In this document: positions 16,888-25,571 of the stretch, piece by piece | Layout: each line of letters begins with the position of its first letter | How positions within the stretch are numbered: the stretch's first letter is position 1 | Source of the DNA: AP-15 sp963700185 | GTDB lineage: Bacteria > Pseudomonadota > Alphaproteobacteria > ATCC43930 > CGMCC-115725 | Assembly: GCA_963700185.1 (NCBI GenBank) | Contig: CAVOWP010000004.1 | Coordinates: 26,857-90,856 of the forward strand | Direction of reading: 5' to 3' | Length of the DNA stretch: 64,000 bases | The notes under the pieces: generated by a model | Database searches by the model: none | Told to the model about the DNA's origin: nothing | What the model saw: the letters and a program-made list of their open reading frames with translations, nothing else | Made by a program: the position numbers and the translations under genes

Positions 16888-17859
16888 ATGGAACGTGGGC
16901 ACCACATCGACATTCGCAACGTCGCCTACTTCCACCATGTCTACGACAGCGAACAGCCGGACATGCGGCGCCTTTACGAGCAGGCCAAGATCGATCAGTG
17001 GAACGCCGCGACGGATATCGACTGGGAGCAGCCGCTCGAGGGTGACGGCGGTCTGATCGCCGATGATCTGGTCGATATTCACGGGACCAAATTCTGGGAT
17101 CGCCTGTCCGAGGCGCAGCGGGTAGAGCTCAACCGTTGCGTCAGCCGCTGGCGCATCTCGACCCTGATGGCCGGCGAGCACGGCGCCATGCTGGTCTGCA
17201 GCCAGCTGGTCGAGAATGTGGTGGGCCAGGACGCCAAATTGTTCCAGGCGACGCAAGTCGTCGACGAGGCGCGGCACAATGAGGTGCTGCACCGCTATGT
17301 GACGTTGCGCCTCGACGGCGAGACCTACCCGCTCGCCGGCAATGTCAGGGAAATCTTCGATACCCTGCTCGGCACCTCCGCCTGGTACCTGAAGACAATC
17401 GGCCTGCAGCTCGTCGCCGAGACTTTTGCCGTATCGCTCTTCCGCATGCTCGCCGAGTCGTCGAAGGATGCGATCCTGCGCCAGGTATGCCGGCGTATCC
17501 TGCAGGACGAAGCGCGCCATATGGGGTTTGGCATGCTGTCATTGCCGTCGGTCGTCGCCGAGGCCTCGGCGGCGGAGCGGCGCGAGATGGAAGACTTTGC
17601 GGTGTGGGCATTGAACCGCACCTTGCGCGGCATTTTCCCACTCGCCGCCTATGAGGATATGGGGTTCGACCGGGCCGACATCGAAGAGATCAAGCTGCTG
17701 CGGCGCGAACGCGCCGCTGGCGGCGACGAGACCGCGTTCCGCAAATACTTCCGCCGCGACCTGCACGCCGGCCTCGTCCGCAACCTGCGCAAGGTCGGCG
17801 TCCTCACCCCGCGCATCGAGCCGGACATCGCCTCGCTCGGCATCTCGCTCGCCGCATAA
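16888..17859 (+). CDS. Ferritin-like diiron protein (putative N-oxygenase or hydroxylase type)
   Basis: This 323-residue helical protein carries two diiron ligand blocks. The first pair is AGEHGAM and DEARHNEVLHRY (about 82 and 112). The second is the Glu in LVAETFAV followed by LQDEARHMGFG (about 190 and 212). E...EXXH twice is the carboxylate-bridged diiron pattern of the ferritin-like superfamily, seen also in AurF-type amine oxygenases. A bound oxygen-activating iron pair is therefore likely; the reaction is unknown. ATG 16888 is chosen because GGGAGG lies 6-12 bases upstream, whereas the earlier in-frame ATG 16849 has none. Confidence 0.75.
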   Translation: MERGHHIDIRNVAYFHHVYDSEQPDMRRLYEQAKIDQWNAATDIDWEQPLEGDGGLIADDLVDIHGTKFWDRLSEAQRVELNRCVSRWRISTLMAGEHGAMLVCSQLVENVVGQDAKLFQATQVVDEARHNEVLHRYVTLRLDGETYPLAGNVREIFDTLLGTSAWYLKTIGLQLVAETFAVSLFRMLAESSKDAILRQVCRRILQDEARHMGFGMLSLPSVVAEASAAERREMEDFAVWALNRTLRGIFPLAAYEDMGFDRADIEEIKLLRRERAAGGDETAFRKYFRRDLHAGLVRNLRKVGVLTPRIEPDIASLGISLAA

Positions 17860-17912
17860 TACCCGCTCGGCTTGCCAATCTCAGGGGCTTCGTGTATCTG
17901 CGGGGCTCCAGC

Positions 17913-17987
<75 letters not shown>

Positions 17988-18006
17988 TATTTTTACCCCG
18001 GCAGAA

Positions 18007-18183
18007 CTACGACAGCCTGCCAATCGGCGCATGGGCTGACCCGGAGCCTGCCTCCGGGCGCCGCCACAACCGGCGGAAGAGCAACCAACCGAAGAGGCAG
18101 GGTATAAGCAGCACGAAGATCGGACACAGGAGAACCCCAGTCGCAACGATCAGCCACTGTGCCCCAATTGACACCCTGCCCAT
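18007..18183 (-). CDS. Small single-TM membrane protein candidate
   Basis: This 58-residue ORF starts MGRVSIGAQW, continues with one long hydrophobic stretch (LIVATGVLLCPIFVLLIPCLFGWLLF) and ends with a basic tail (RRLWRRPEAGS). By the positive-inside rule the C-terminus faces the cytoplasm. No relatives are recognised, and the only support is the clean membrane-protein pattern, so it may be spurious. Confidence 0.35.
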   Translation of the reverse strand: MGRVSIGAQWLIVATGVLLCPIFVLLIPCLFGWLLFRRLWRRPEAGSGSAHAPIGRLS

Positions 18184-18254
18184 AGGTTGATGACCCGCGA
18201 CGATTGCAGCGGAGCGGCCCCCCTGCGCTCCGGGGCTTGGTCTAGGCCGAGCCG

Positions 18255-18656
18255 TTACCGCAGTTGCGCGACACTGGGCGGGGCAGCGTAGGCCAGCTGA
18301 CTCGGGGTACTCAGGATCATCTCGGGCCGCCCGCGAAAGAAGCTGATATGCCCGGTAACGCAAACCCGCTGCCCTTGGAGTGCCATTTCTGGTGTTCCGA
18401 ATTTTGCTCGGTCGTGTCCGTAGATCACTGCGGTCAGCGCCGCCTGCGGATTTGGTTGATCCGGGTTCACCAGGGTGAGGAATGTCGGGTTGGCCCGCGT
18501 GCCTGCCATATAATCGGCAGCTGCGACCAAGCCGCAGACCGTGGCAGTGCGGCCGATACTGGCCATTGCCGCCGTGGGGTCTATTGAGACTGCGCCGGCC
18601 GAGAACGCCCACATGCCGAATGCCGCCGAGGCGATCGCCAATTTTGCCGAATACAT
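18255..18656 (-). CDS. Exported OB-fold hypothetical protein
   Basis: The protein has 133 residues from MYSAKLAIASAAFGMWAFSAGAV, a signal peptide. The mature part follows the nucleic-acid-type OB-fold pattern seen in small exported proteins: GRTATVCGLVAAADY, PTFLTLVNPDQPNPQAAL, TAVIYGHDRAKFG, then GQRVCVTGHISFFRGRPEMIL. Two Cys could form a disulfide. The longer start at 18689 would put 11 residues before the signal peptide, so 18656 is preferred. The role is unknown; location in the periplasm is inferred. Confidence 0.65.
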   Translation of the reverse strand: MYSAKLAIASAAFGMWAFSAGAVSIDPTAAMASIGRTATVCGLVAAADYMAGTRANPTFLTLVNPDQPNPQAALTAVIYGHDRAKFGTPEMALQGQRVCVTGHISFFRGRPEMILSTPSQLAYAAPPSVAQLR

Positions 18657-18825
18657 TGTTTTCTCCAATGCTTGGGGGGCGAGCAACATGCCGGGCGAGG
18701 ATTTACGATCGAGTTAAAGGGGCATTCGGCCTCATTGACGGGCGCGGCGATGACATCACGCCCGTTCAAGTTGTATAAACGGTTTCCCTTGCAGACTGCA
18801 GCCTCCTCTTCCCCCGGAGGCTCAA

Positions 18826-19041
18826 ATGCGTGTCATCCCCGTCTTACTTGCGGCGTTAACGGCTTTGGCTGCCGTATCGGCACAGGCAGCCCCGAACCCA
18901 AACCTGGAAAACTGGCTCCCGCTCGGCCCCGCTCTGTCCTTCGCGCTGGGTGATCAAGGCTGCGAGCACGGCTGGCATCAAGCCCTCTGGCGCGACTGGC
19001 GCGGCGATTGGTGGTGGGGTCCGTGCGTGCCCAATAGATGA
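18826..19041 (+). CDS. Small secreted Trp-rich protein
   Basis: This 71-residue protein has a signal peptide (MRVIPVLLAALTALAAVSAQA, cleavage after AQA). The short mature part ends in GCEHGWHQALWRDWRGDWWWG with a final CVPNR. Similar Gly-Cys-x-x-Gly-Trp-His proteins with a terminal C-x-P-N are common as uncharacterised exported proteins in alphaproteobacteria. The two Cys probably pair. It overlaps the next ORF by 4 bp (ATGA). The function is unknown. Confidence 0.6.
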   Translation: MRVIPVLLAALTALAAVSAQAAPNPNLENWLPLGPALSFALGDQGCEHGWHQALWRDWRGDWWWGPCVPNR

Positions 19042-19226
19042 CCTGGTTCCACTCGGCGGACGCCTCAATGGTTTGGGCATTTGAAGTCGCACGGATCTGC
19101 CTTGCCATCTTCGGTTGCGTGGCGGCAGGTTGGGCCGTGGGGTTCGGAATGGGATACCGCAGAGGTGTGAACGACACCATTGTGCACGAGATCGCCTGCG
19201 CCGAGCAGCGGGTCAGTGCGGAGTAG
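19038..19226 (+). CDS. Small membrane protein overlapping the preceding gene
   Basis: This 62-residue ORF starts at ATG 19038, sharing 4 bases with the stop of the secreted Trp-rich protein. It has one TM segment (ICLAIFGCVAAGWAVGFGMGY) with a Gly-rich face and a basic flank (YRRGVND). The overlap suggests coupled translation, which is the main reason to believe it. I do not recognise it. Confidence 0.45.
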   Translation: MTWFHSADASMVWAFEVARICLAIFGCVAAGWAVGFGMGYRRGVNDTIVHEIACAEQRVSAE

Positions 19227-19247
19227 ATTTCCGCGGACGCCACGGTG

Positions 19248-20489
19248 TCATTGGTGCAGCAACCCGGCGATTGCCGCGCTCATGCAGGTCGCGATCGTGC
19301 CGGAAACGATCGAACGCAAGCCGAGCTGGGTGATCTCCCGGCGGCGCTCCGGAACCATCGCGCCAAGTCCGCCGACCAGGATGCCGAGCGAGCCGAAATT
19401 GGCGAAACCGCAGAGCGCGTAAGTGACGATCAGTCTTGCTTGCGGGCCGAGCGCCTCCTCCGGCAATTTCGCGAGATCCAGATAGGCGACAAACTCGTTC
19501 AGCACGGTCTTGGTGCCCATCAGCGCCGCCGCCTCGGCGCTCTCGGCCCAGGGCACGCCGATAAGCCACATCACCGGGCGGAATGCGAGTGCGAACAGTT
19601 CCTGCAGTGTAATGCCGCCGGGCAACTGGCCGAGCAGCATATTGACTAGCGCGACCAGTGCCACTGTGACAATCAGCACGGTGACAATACCGACCAGCGG
19701 CGCCACTCCGTCCCTCGTGCCCTTGACCAACGCGTCGAAGGCGCCGGCCGGCTCCTCGCCGACGGCAATCTCCGCCCTGTCCTCACTGGGCGCGAACGGC
19801 ACCATCAGCGCCGCGACCGCCAGCGCAGCCGGCGTGCTGATTACCGAGCAAATCAGGATGTTGCCGAGCGCGTCCGGGAGGATCGGGCCGAGCATTGTGG
19901 CGTAAACGACCATCACCGTTCCGGCGACACCAGCCATACCGCAGCTCATGACGGCGAACAATTCGCCGCGCTGCATCCGCGCAAGGTACGGCCGTATCAG
20001 CAGCGGCGCCTCGATCATGCCGACATAGATGTGAACCGCCGCACCGAGTGCGAGTGCGCCCGATATGCCCATGCTCCGCCGCAAGACCCAAGCGAAAGCT
20101 CGAGTGACCGCCTGCAATATCCCCCAATAATACAACAATGCCGACAGTGCGCTGATCGTCAGCACCAGCGGCAGCACCTTGAAGGCGAGAATAAAGCTCG
20201 CGCCTTGTGTTGTCTCGATGAACGGCAACGCGCCACCGCCGAGATAACCGAACACAAACGCCGTCCCCCGATCCGTCGCCTCCTGCAATGCCAGCGCCCC
20301 GCGGTTCAATAACAGCAGAACATGCGAGGCCGGCGGAAAGCGCAGCAGCAATACCGCGAGCGTCGCCTGCAATCCTAGCCCTACAATGACGGTGCGCCAC
20401 GGAATACGCCGCTCGCGATCGCCGCGCCGCCGTTCGCCCAGCGCCCAGGCCAGAACAAGCAGAACCAGAATGCCGAGCAGACCGCGCAT
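19248..20489 (-). CDS. CNT-family nucleoside transporter (NupC-type)
   Basis: This 413-residue inner-membrane protein from MRGLLGILVLLVLAWALGE has about ten hydrophobic segments. Recognisable CNT blocks are GTAFVFGYLGGG, FILAFKVLPLVLTISALSALLYYWG, VHIYVGMIEAPLLIRPYL, the motif ESAEAAALMGTKTVLNEFVAY, and LCGFANFGSLGILVGGLGAM near the end. CNT proteins import nucleosides with H+ or Na+. The annotated start at residue 16 of the longest ORF removes a non-hydrophobic leader. The gene is single, with no nucleoside catabolism genes next to it. Confidence 0.92.
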   Translation of the reverse strand: MRGLLGILVLLVLAWALGERRRGDRERRIPWRTVIVGLGLQATLAVLLLRFPPASHVLLLLNRGALALQEATDRGTAFVFGYLGGGALPFIETTQGASFILAFKVLPLVLTISALSALLYYWGILQAVTRAFAWVLRRSMGISGALALGAAVHIYVGMIEAPLLIRPYLARMQRGELFAVMSCGMAGVAGTVMVVYATMLGPILPDALGNILICSVISTPAALAVAALMVPFAPSEDRAEIAVGEEPAGAFDALVKGTRDGVAPLVGIVTVLIVTVALVALVNMLLGQLPGGITLQELFALAFRPVMWLIGVPWAESAEAAALMGTKTVLNEFVAYLDLAKLPEEALGPQARLIVTYALCGFANFGSLGILVGGLGAMVPERRREITQLGLRSIVSGTIATCMSAAIAGLLHQ

Positions 20490-20562
20490 CGCTATAACCT
20501 GACTTGCCTCGTAAGGGCTACCCTCACCCACCAACCCCCGACCCTCACCCGCTCAAAGATCT

Positions 20563-20590
20563 CCCTCTCCGCCCTTGGGGGCGGAGAGGG
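20563..20590. repeat. 12-bp-stem hairpin
   Basis: CCCTCTCCGCCC and GGGCGGAGAGGG form a perfect stem with a 4-base loop. It lies in the 20490-20937 gap, which is otherwise without a supported gene. It belongs to the same repeat type as 15357-15492. Confidence 0.75.
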
Positions 20591-20869
20591 TCACGAACTC
20601 GCGACAAGCGAAATTGTATGTGGATCGACTTGCTGGCGGGGCTGTCGAGATGGGGCATTCTGAGGATTCCGCCCGGCTTCTGCACCCAGGTCGCCTGCGA
20701 ACCCAGTAGGGCGAACAGCACCGCCGGCCGCCGCAAAATCGCACAGATTTCGCCGCATTTCCGTCTCTCACCACCCTCCGCCCGACATCGTCGAACCGTC
20801 GCTGCTCAATGAGAACCGAGATTTACCGCACAGAAGTTAGAGGACGCCACCCAACAAAGGGCCCCGGTC

Positions 20870-20937
20870 GCATGAATTTGGCGCGTTCCTGCTCGAAGTA
20901 GGTTAAATTCGGCGCGGGAGTTAGCGCCGTCCGAGCA
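20870..20937 (+). repeat. Conserved 5' leader of the first cyclase gene (copy A)
   Basis: These 68 bases immediately before the ATG are nearly identical to 22953-23020. They include TTGGCG, a spacer of about 15-17 bases, then AGGTTAAATT, which could be a sigma-70-type promoter, followed by GGCGCGGGAGTTAGCG and CCGAGCA before the ATG. The promoter reading is inference; the conservation is observed. Confidence 0.6.
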
Positions 20938-22908
20938 ATGACCACCACGACCGCTACCCGCCGTCTCGCCGCGATCCTCGCCGCCGATGTGGTGGGCTAT
21001 TCGTTGCTGATGGGTGCGGATGAGGAAGGCACGCACGAACGGTTCAAAGCGCATTTGCGCGAAGTCGTCGATCCGAAGATCCGCGAGCATCACGGCCGAA
21101 TCGTCAAGACCACCGGCGACGGCGTGCTGGCGGAATTCGGCAGTGTCGTCGAAGCGGTGCGGTGTGCGAGCGAAATCCAGCAGGAAATGGGGGACCGCGA
21201 TCGGGATCTCGCCGAGGAGCGCCGCCTGCAGTTTCGCATCGGCGTCAATCTCGGCGACGTGATCGTCGACAGCGGCGACATATATGGCGACGGTGTCAAC
21301 ATCGGCGTCCGGCTGGAGGGGTTGGCGGCGCCAGGTGGCATCTGCGTCTCGGGCACGGTCCGCGACCATATCGGCGACCGGCTCCCCTACGCCTTCGAGG
21401 ATATGGGTGAGCAGAGCGTCAAGAACATCGCGCGGCCGGTGCGAGTTTATGCGTTGCGACCCAAAGGCCTCACTGCTGCGCCGGCCCGCGGATTGCCGTC
21501 GCGGCCGGCCCGGCGTTGGTGGGCCGTGATCGGCGCGCTCGCCGCGGCTGCCCTTGTCATTGGTTGCATTGCATGGTGGTTTTGGCCGGCGCCGGCCTTC
21601 TTCTCCATAGCCGGGAAGCCATCGGAGCAAGCAACTGCGTCTGCAACACCGATGCCTGCAGCTTCGGCGACCACGTCGATCTCGCTGCCGCTCGTCGCAC
21701 CGCGCTTGTCCATTGTGGTGCTGCCTTTCGCCAATCTCAGCAACGACCCCGACCAGCAATATTTTGCCGATGGCATCACCGAGGATCTCACGACCGATCT
21801 GTCGCGGATTCCAGATACGTTGGTGATCTCTCGCAATACTGCTTTCACCTACAGGAACAAACCGGTCGACACAAAGCAGATTGGCCGCGAGCTGGGCGTG
21901 CGCTATGTGCTGGAAGGGAGCGTCCAGCGTTCGGGCAGCCAAGTGCGAATAAACGCGCAGCTGATAGATGCCGAGACGGATGCGCACCTCTGGGCAGAGC
22001 GGTTTGACCGCGACACGGGCGATCTGTTCGCCCTGCAAAACGAGATTACGAGTCGGATCGCGGTCGCGCTGAATGTAGAGGTTCTTACTGCTGAGGTCGC
22101 TCGCGCGGCCGAGAATAATCCCGACGCGCTAGACTACATCCTTCAGGGACGTGCGGCTCTGGCGCAGCCGACTGGGCTCGACAGCTATTGGAAGGCGATC
22201 AACTCGTTCGAGCACGCGCTGGCACTCGATCCGCAATCCATCGAGGCGAAGGGCTGGTTGGCAAATGCACTCGCCGGCCGCGTTTTAGATCTTCACCCGA
22301 GCTCATCCTTGAGGGATTTGAAACGCGCAAATGCGCTGGCAAGCCAAGCCCTGGCGGCATCGCCCCGCAGCACGCCTGCGCATCTCGCCAAAGGCCAACT
22401 GCTTCGGGCGGAGGGGCGCTGCGATGAGGCCATTCCCGAATTCGAGATGGTGATCGCCGCAAATCGTAATTCCTCGGGCGCACTTTCCGCTCTTGGCGAG
22501 TGCAAGCTCCTAACGGGAGCGATAGGCGAGGCAATCCCATTAGAGGAGCAGGCGATCCGTCTCGGCCCCCGCGATCCTTACGTCTTCAACCGGTATCTCG
22601 TGATTGGCAAGGTGCATCTGCTGCAATCGCGCATCGAAGAGGCGATCCTATGGTTGGAGAGGGCGCGCATCGGCAATCCGGGATCACCTTGGCCACACAA
22701 CTGGCTCGCCTCCGCCTATGCGCTCAAAGGCGAGACCGATCGTGCCGCGACCGAACTTGCCGAGGCCCGCAAACTATTGGGCAAGGGTTCTTTTTCGAGC
22801 ATCGCCCAGATGAAGGCGATCGGAAATTTCGGGGTGCCGGAGACCCGCGCCTTGTTCGAAGCCACTTATCTCGCCGGTCTGCGCAAGGCCGGAATGCCGG
22901 AGGAATGA
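20938..22908 (+). CDS. Class III adenylate/guanylate cyclase with TM, TolB-like and TPR regions
   Basis: The protein has 656 residues. The cyclase homology domain spans about 8-175, with metal-site Asp17 (LAADVVGYS) and Asp61 (TTGDGVLAEF), and transition-state Asn121/Arg125 in YGDGVNIGVRLEG. One TM helix follows near 196-220 (WAVIGALAAAALVIGCIAWWF). A TolB-like N-terminal module (RLSIVVLPFANLSNDPDQQYF to about 375) includes VLEGSVQRSGSQVRI. TPR-type helices fill the C-terminus to the end. This architecture is common and strongly amplified in rhizobia-like genomes. The ligand and output are unknown; cAMP synthesis is inferred from the intact metal residues. Confidence 0.92.
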   Translation: MTTTTATRRLAAILAADVVGYSLLMGADEEGTHERFKAHLREVVDPKIREHHGRIVKTTGDGVLAEFGSVVEAVRCASEIQQEMGDRDRDLAEERRLQFRIGVNLGDVIVDSGDIYGDGVNIGVRLEGLAAPGGICVSGTVRDHIGDRLPYAFEDMGEQSVKNIARPVRVYALRPKGLTAAPARGLPSRPARRWWAVIGALAAAALVIGCIAWWFWPAPAFFSIAGKPSEQATASATPMPAASATTSISLPLVAPRLSIVVLPFANLSNDPDQQYFADGITEDLTTDLSRIPDTLVISRNTAFTYRNKPVDTKQIGRELGVRYVLEGSVQRSGSQVRINAQLIDAETDAHLWAERFDRDTGDLFALQNEITSRIAVALNVEVLTAEVARAAENNPDALDYILQGRAALAQPTGLDSYWKAINSFEHALALDPQSIEAKGWLANALAGRVLDLHPSSSLRDLKRANALASQALAASPRSTPAHLAKGQLLRAEGRCDEAIPEFEMVIAANRNSSGALSALGECKLLTGAIGEAIPLEEQAIRLGPRDPYVFNRYLVIGKVHLLQSRIEEAILWLERARIGNPGSPWPHNWLASAYALKGETDRAATELAEARKLLGKGSFSSIAQMKAIGNFGVPETRALFEATYLAGLRKAGMPEE

Positions 22909-22952
22909 CCGACGGTGCCGGTTCGCCGGGCGCGGGCCATTGCAACGCGATC

Positions 22953-23020
22953 GTATGAAATTGGCGCGTTCCCGCTCGAAATAGGTTAAATTCGGCGCGG
23001 GAGTTAGCGCTGTCCGAGCA
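22953..23020 (+). repeat. Conserved 5' leader of the second cyclase gene (copy B)
   Basis: It is nearly identical to 20870-20937, with a handful of substitutions and the same spacing to the ATG. It shows that the duplication included the promoter region and not only the coding sequence. Confidence 0.6.
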
Positions 23021-24818
23021 ATGACCACCACGACCGCCACCCGCCGTCTCGCCGCAATCCTCGCCGCCGATGTGGTGGGGTATTCGCGCTTGATGGGCGC
23101 GGATGAGGAAGGCACGCACGAACGCGTCAAGGCGCATCTGTGCGAGCTGGTCGATCCGAAGATCCGCGAGCATCGCGGCCGCGTCGTCAAGACCACCGGC
23201 GACGGCGTGCTGGCGGAATTCGCCAGCGTTGTCGACGCGGTGCGCTGCGCCGGCGAAATCCAGCGCGCGATGGCCCAACGCGATCTGGATGTCGCCGAGG
23301 AGCGCCGCCTGCGATTTCGCATCGGGGTCAACCTCGGCGACGTGATCGCCGATGGCGGTGACATTTATGGTGACGGCGTCAACATCGCGGTGCGGCTGGA
23401 GGGGTTGGCAGCGCCGGGCAGCATCTGCGTCTCGGGCACGGTGCGCGACCACATCGGCGACCGGCTCCCTTACGCCTTCGATGACATGGGCGAGCAGAGC
23501 GTCAAGAACATCGCACGGCCGGTTAGGGTCTATGCGGTGCGACCCGAAGGCATAGCCGGCGTGCCTATGGCAGGCCTGCCGTCCAGCACGTCAAGTCCGC
23601 CCCCCATCGCTGCACCACGCCTGTCGATCGTAGTCCTGCCGTTTACTAATCTCGGCGACGACCGGGAACAGCAGTATTTTGCAGATGCGATCACCGAGGA
23701 TCTGACAACCGATTTATCGCGGCTCGCGAATATGTTCGTGATCTCGCGCAATACCGCCTTCACATACAGGAACAAGCCAGTCGGCACGAAGCAAATTGGC
23801 CAAGAGTTGGGCGTCCGCTATGTGCTCGAAGGGAGCGTCCGACGGTCAGGCAGTCGGATCCGCGTCAACGCTCAACTAATCGACGCCGAAACTGGCGCAC
23901 ATGTGTGGGCCGACCGATGCGACTGCACCATGGCCGATCTGCTCGGTTTGCAAGATGAGATCACGACATGGATCGCGAACGCTCTTGGCGTCGAGCTGAT
24001 CGCCGCGGAGGCCGCCCGGCCAACCGAGCATCCCGACGCTCTCGACTACATTCTCCGCGGACGCGCGGCATTATTGAAGCCCCAGACGCCAGACACCTAT
24101 GCAGAGGCAATTGGCTGGTACGAGCGCGCGTTGGCGCTCGATCCGCAATCCGTGGACGCGCAGAGCCGATTGGCCGGCGCACTCGTGCACAGGGTGCACA
24201 GTGGGATGTCCCGCTCGGCCGCGACCGACATCTCGCGGGCGGACGGGCTGGTCGGCGAAGCCTTGGCGGCGTCGCCCCGTAGCGCGTATGCGCATTACGT
24301 CAAAGGCAGCGTGCTGCGCGCGCAGAACCGATGCGAGGAGGCGATTCCCGAATTCGAAACGGCGCTTGCGTTGAATCGCAACATAGTGGGCGCGTTACAC
24401 GAACTAGGTTGGTGCAAAATCTGGGCCGGGTCGATAGAGGACGCGATACCGCTCGAGGAGCAAGCCATTCGCCTCAGCCCCCGCGACTTCCGGCATCGGC
24501 TGGCGGTACTTACTGATTGGGACTGTGCATCTGCTGCAATCGCGCACCGACGAGGCGATCGTCTGGCTCGAAAAGGCGCGCAGCGCCATTCCTGCCGCAG
24601 CGGTCATTCGCCGCCGCCTCGCCGCCGCCTACGCCCTCAGAGGCGAGACCGAACGCGCCGCCGCCGAACTCGCCGAAAGCCGCAGGCTGGCCGGCGACGA
24701 TCGTTTGAGCCTCGCCCCCGTGAAGGCCAGCCGACGGTTGGGGGTGCCGAAAACCCGCGCCTTGTGGGAAGCCACTTATTTCGCGGGGCTGCGCAAGGCC
24801 GGGATGCCGGAGGGATGA
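23021..24818 (+). CDS. Tandem paralogue: soluble class III cyclase-TolB-TPR protein, frameshift in TPR part
   Basis: It is very similar to the preceding gene over the cyclase domain (Asp17, Asp61, VNIAVRLEG), but the transmembrane helix is missing. After RPEGIAGVPMAG comes a short Ser/Pro linker and then RLSIVVLPFTNLGDDREQQYF. This copy is therefore predicted to be cytosolic. The TPR region is in frame up to LSPRD near 24490. One extra base there throws the frame, and the true continuation (GIGWRYLLIGTVHLLQSRTD ... LRKAGMPEG, stop at 24818) is in another frame. Uncorrected, translation ends at 24841 with an unrelated Arg-rich tail, losing the last two or three repeats. The cyclase domain would be unaffected. 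Confidence 0.85.
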
Positions 24819-25045
24819 CCGACACCACCGGTTCGCCGTGACCCCTGACATCGGAGCCTGGGGCTGTGCCCATAAAGGTGTATATTCGACGTCTTTTCTG
24901 TGCATCGCGTAACCTGCACAAACACGTGAAAGGAAGGGCGTGCGATCCCACGACTTTAGCAATAACAGGCGAGCGTTGTGATCGGATCAATTTGAATCGT
25001 ATCAAACTATGCAGCTTTTGGCGGCGTTGTGGCCGCCCTAATGGG

Positions 25046-25351
25046 CTATTTCATTCGAGGTGGTTTACCCTCGGGAAGAAACATCGTCCTCACCACTGCA
25101 ACATAGTTGGGATGGTTGACGAACCGCCCTATCGACATGTTGTCGTTGTCTTCAACGTTTCGCCATTCGATCTCATCATCGGGTCGAATGTGCAACAGCT
25201 CCTTTGCCCATTCGCGAACCTCCTCTATAGCAGCCTGACTGGTCCAGTGAAGTCGCTCGGAACGTCTGATAATCGCCCCTTCGACAAACTCCGGTCGCGT
25301 GGTTCTGAATAGGACGGCCCCCCAGACGTATCGATCTTTCCGGTAGACCAT
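25046..25351 (-). CDS. Conserved-looking hypothetical protein, 101 residues
   Basis: A compact charged protein with no signal peptide or membrane segment. Notable parts are WGAVLFRTTRPEFVEGAIIRR, SQAAIEEVREWAKELLHI, and a final VNHPNYVAVVRTMFLPEG. The helix/strand alternation and codon use look like real protein. I do not recognise the family. The 204 bp downstream to the cyclase gene hold nothing else clear. Confidence 0.5.
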   Translation of the reverse strand: MVYRKDRYVWGAVLFRTTRPEFVEGAIIRRSERLHWTSQAAIEEVREWAKELLHIRPDDEIEWRNVEDNDNMSIGRFVNHPNYVAVVRTMFLPEGKPPRMK

Positions 25352-25393
25352 CGGCTTCTCTCGTATCTCGCTCGCCGCGAATCGAAATGCAAT

Positions 25394-25501
25394 TATGGTT
25401 AATGCTTGTCAAGTATGGTTAATGCTTGTCAAGATTTTTTGGGGCAGTGTTGTGCCAAGCCCACCGATGGCGGCCGGCTCACAATATCCGGCTCACAATA
25501 T
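25394..25501. repeat. Two short tandem duplications
   Basis: A 20-bp unit TATGGTTAATGCTTGTCAAG occurs twice at 25394-25413 and 25414-25433. A 14-bp unit CCGGCTCACAATAT occurs twice at 25474-25487 and 25488-25501. Both are exact head-to-tail pairs. They lie upstream of the hypothetical gene (its promoter side) and downstream of the MmgE/PrpD gene. No gene is supported between 25352 and 25571. Confidence 0.85.
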
Positions 25502-25571
25502 GAGGACCGAAATGCCGCCCGGGCCGGCTTTGGACATGACAAAGACGTAGGCAGTTGCCCGGCTGCGACGG

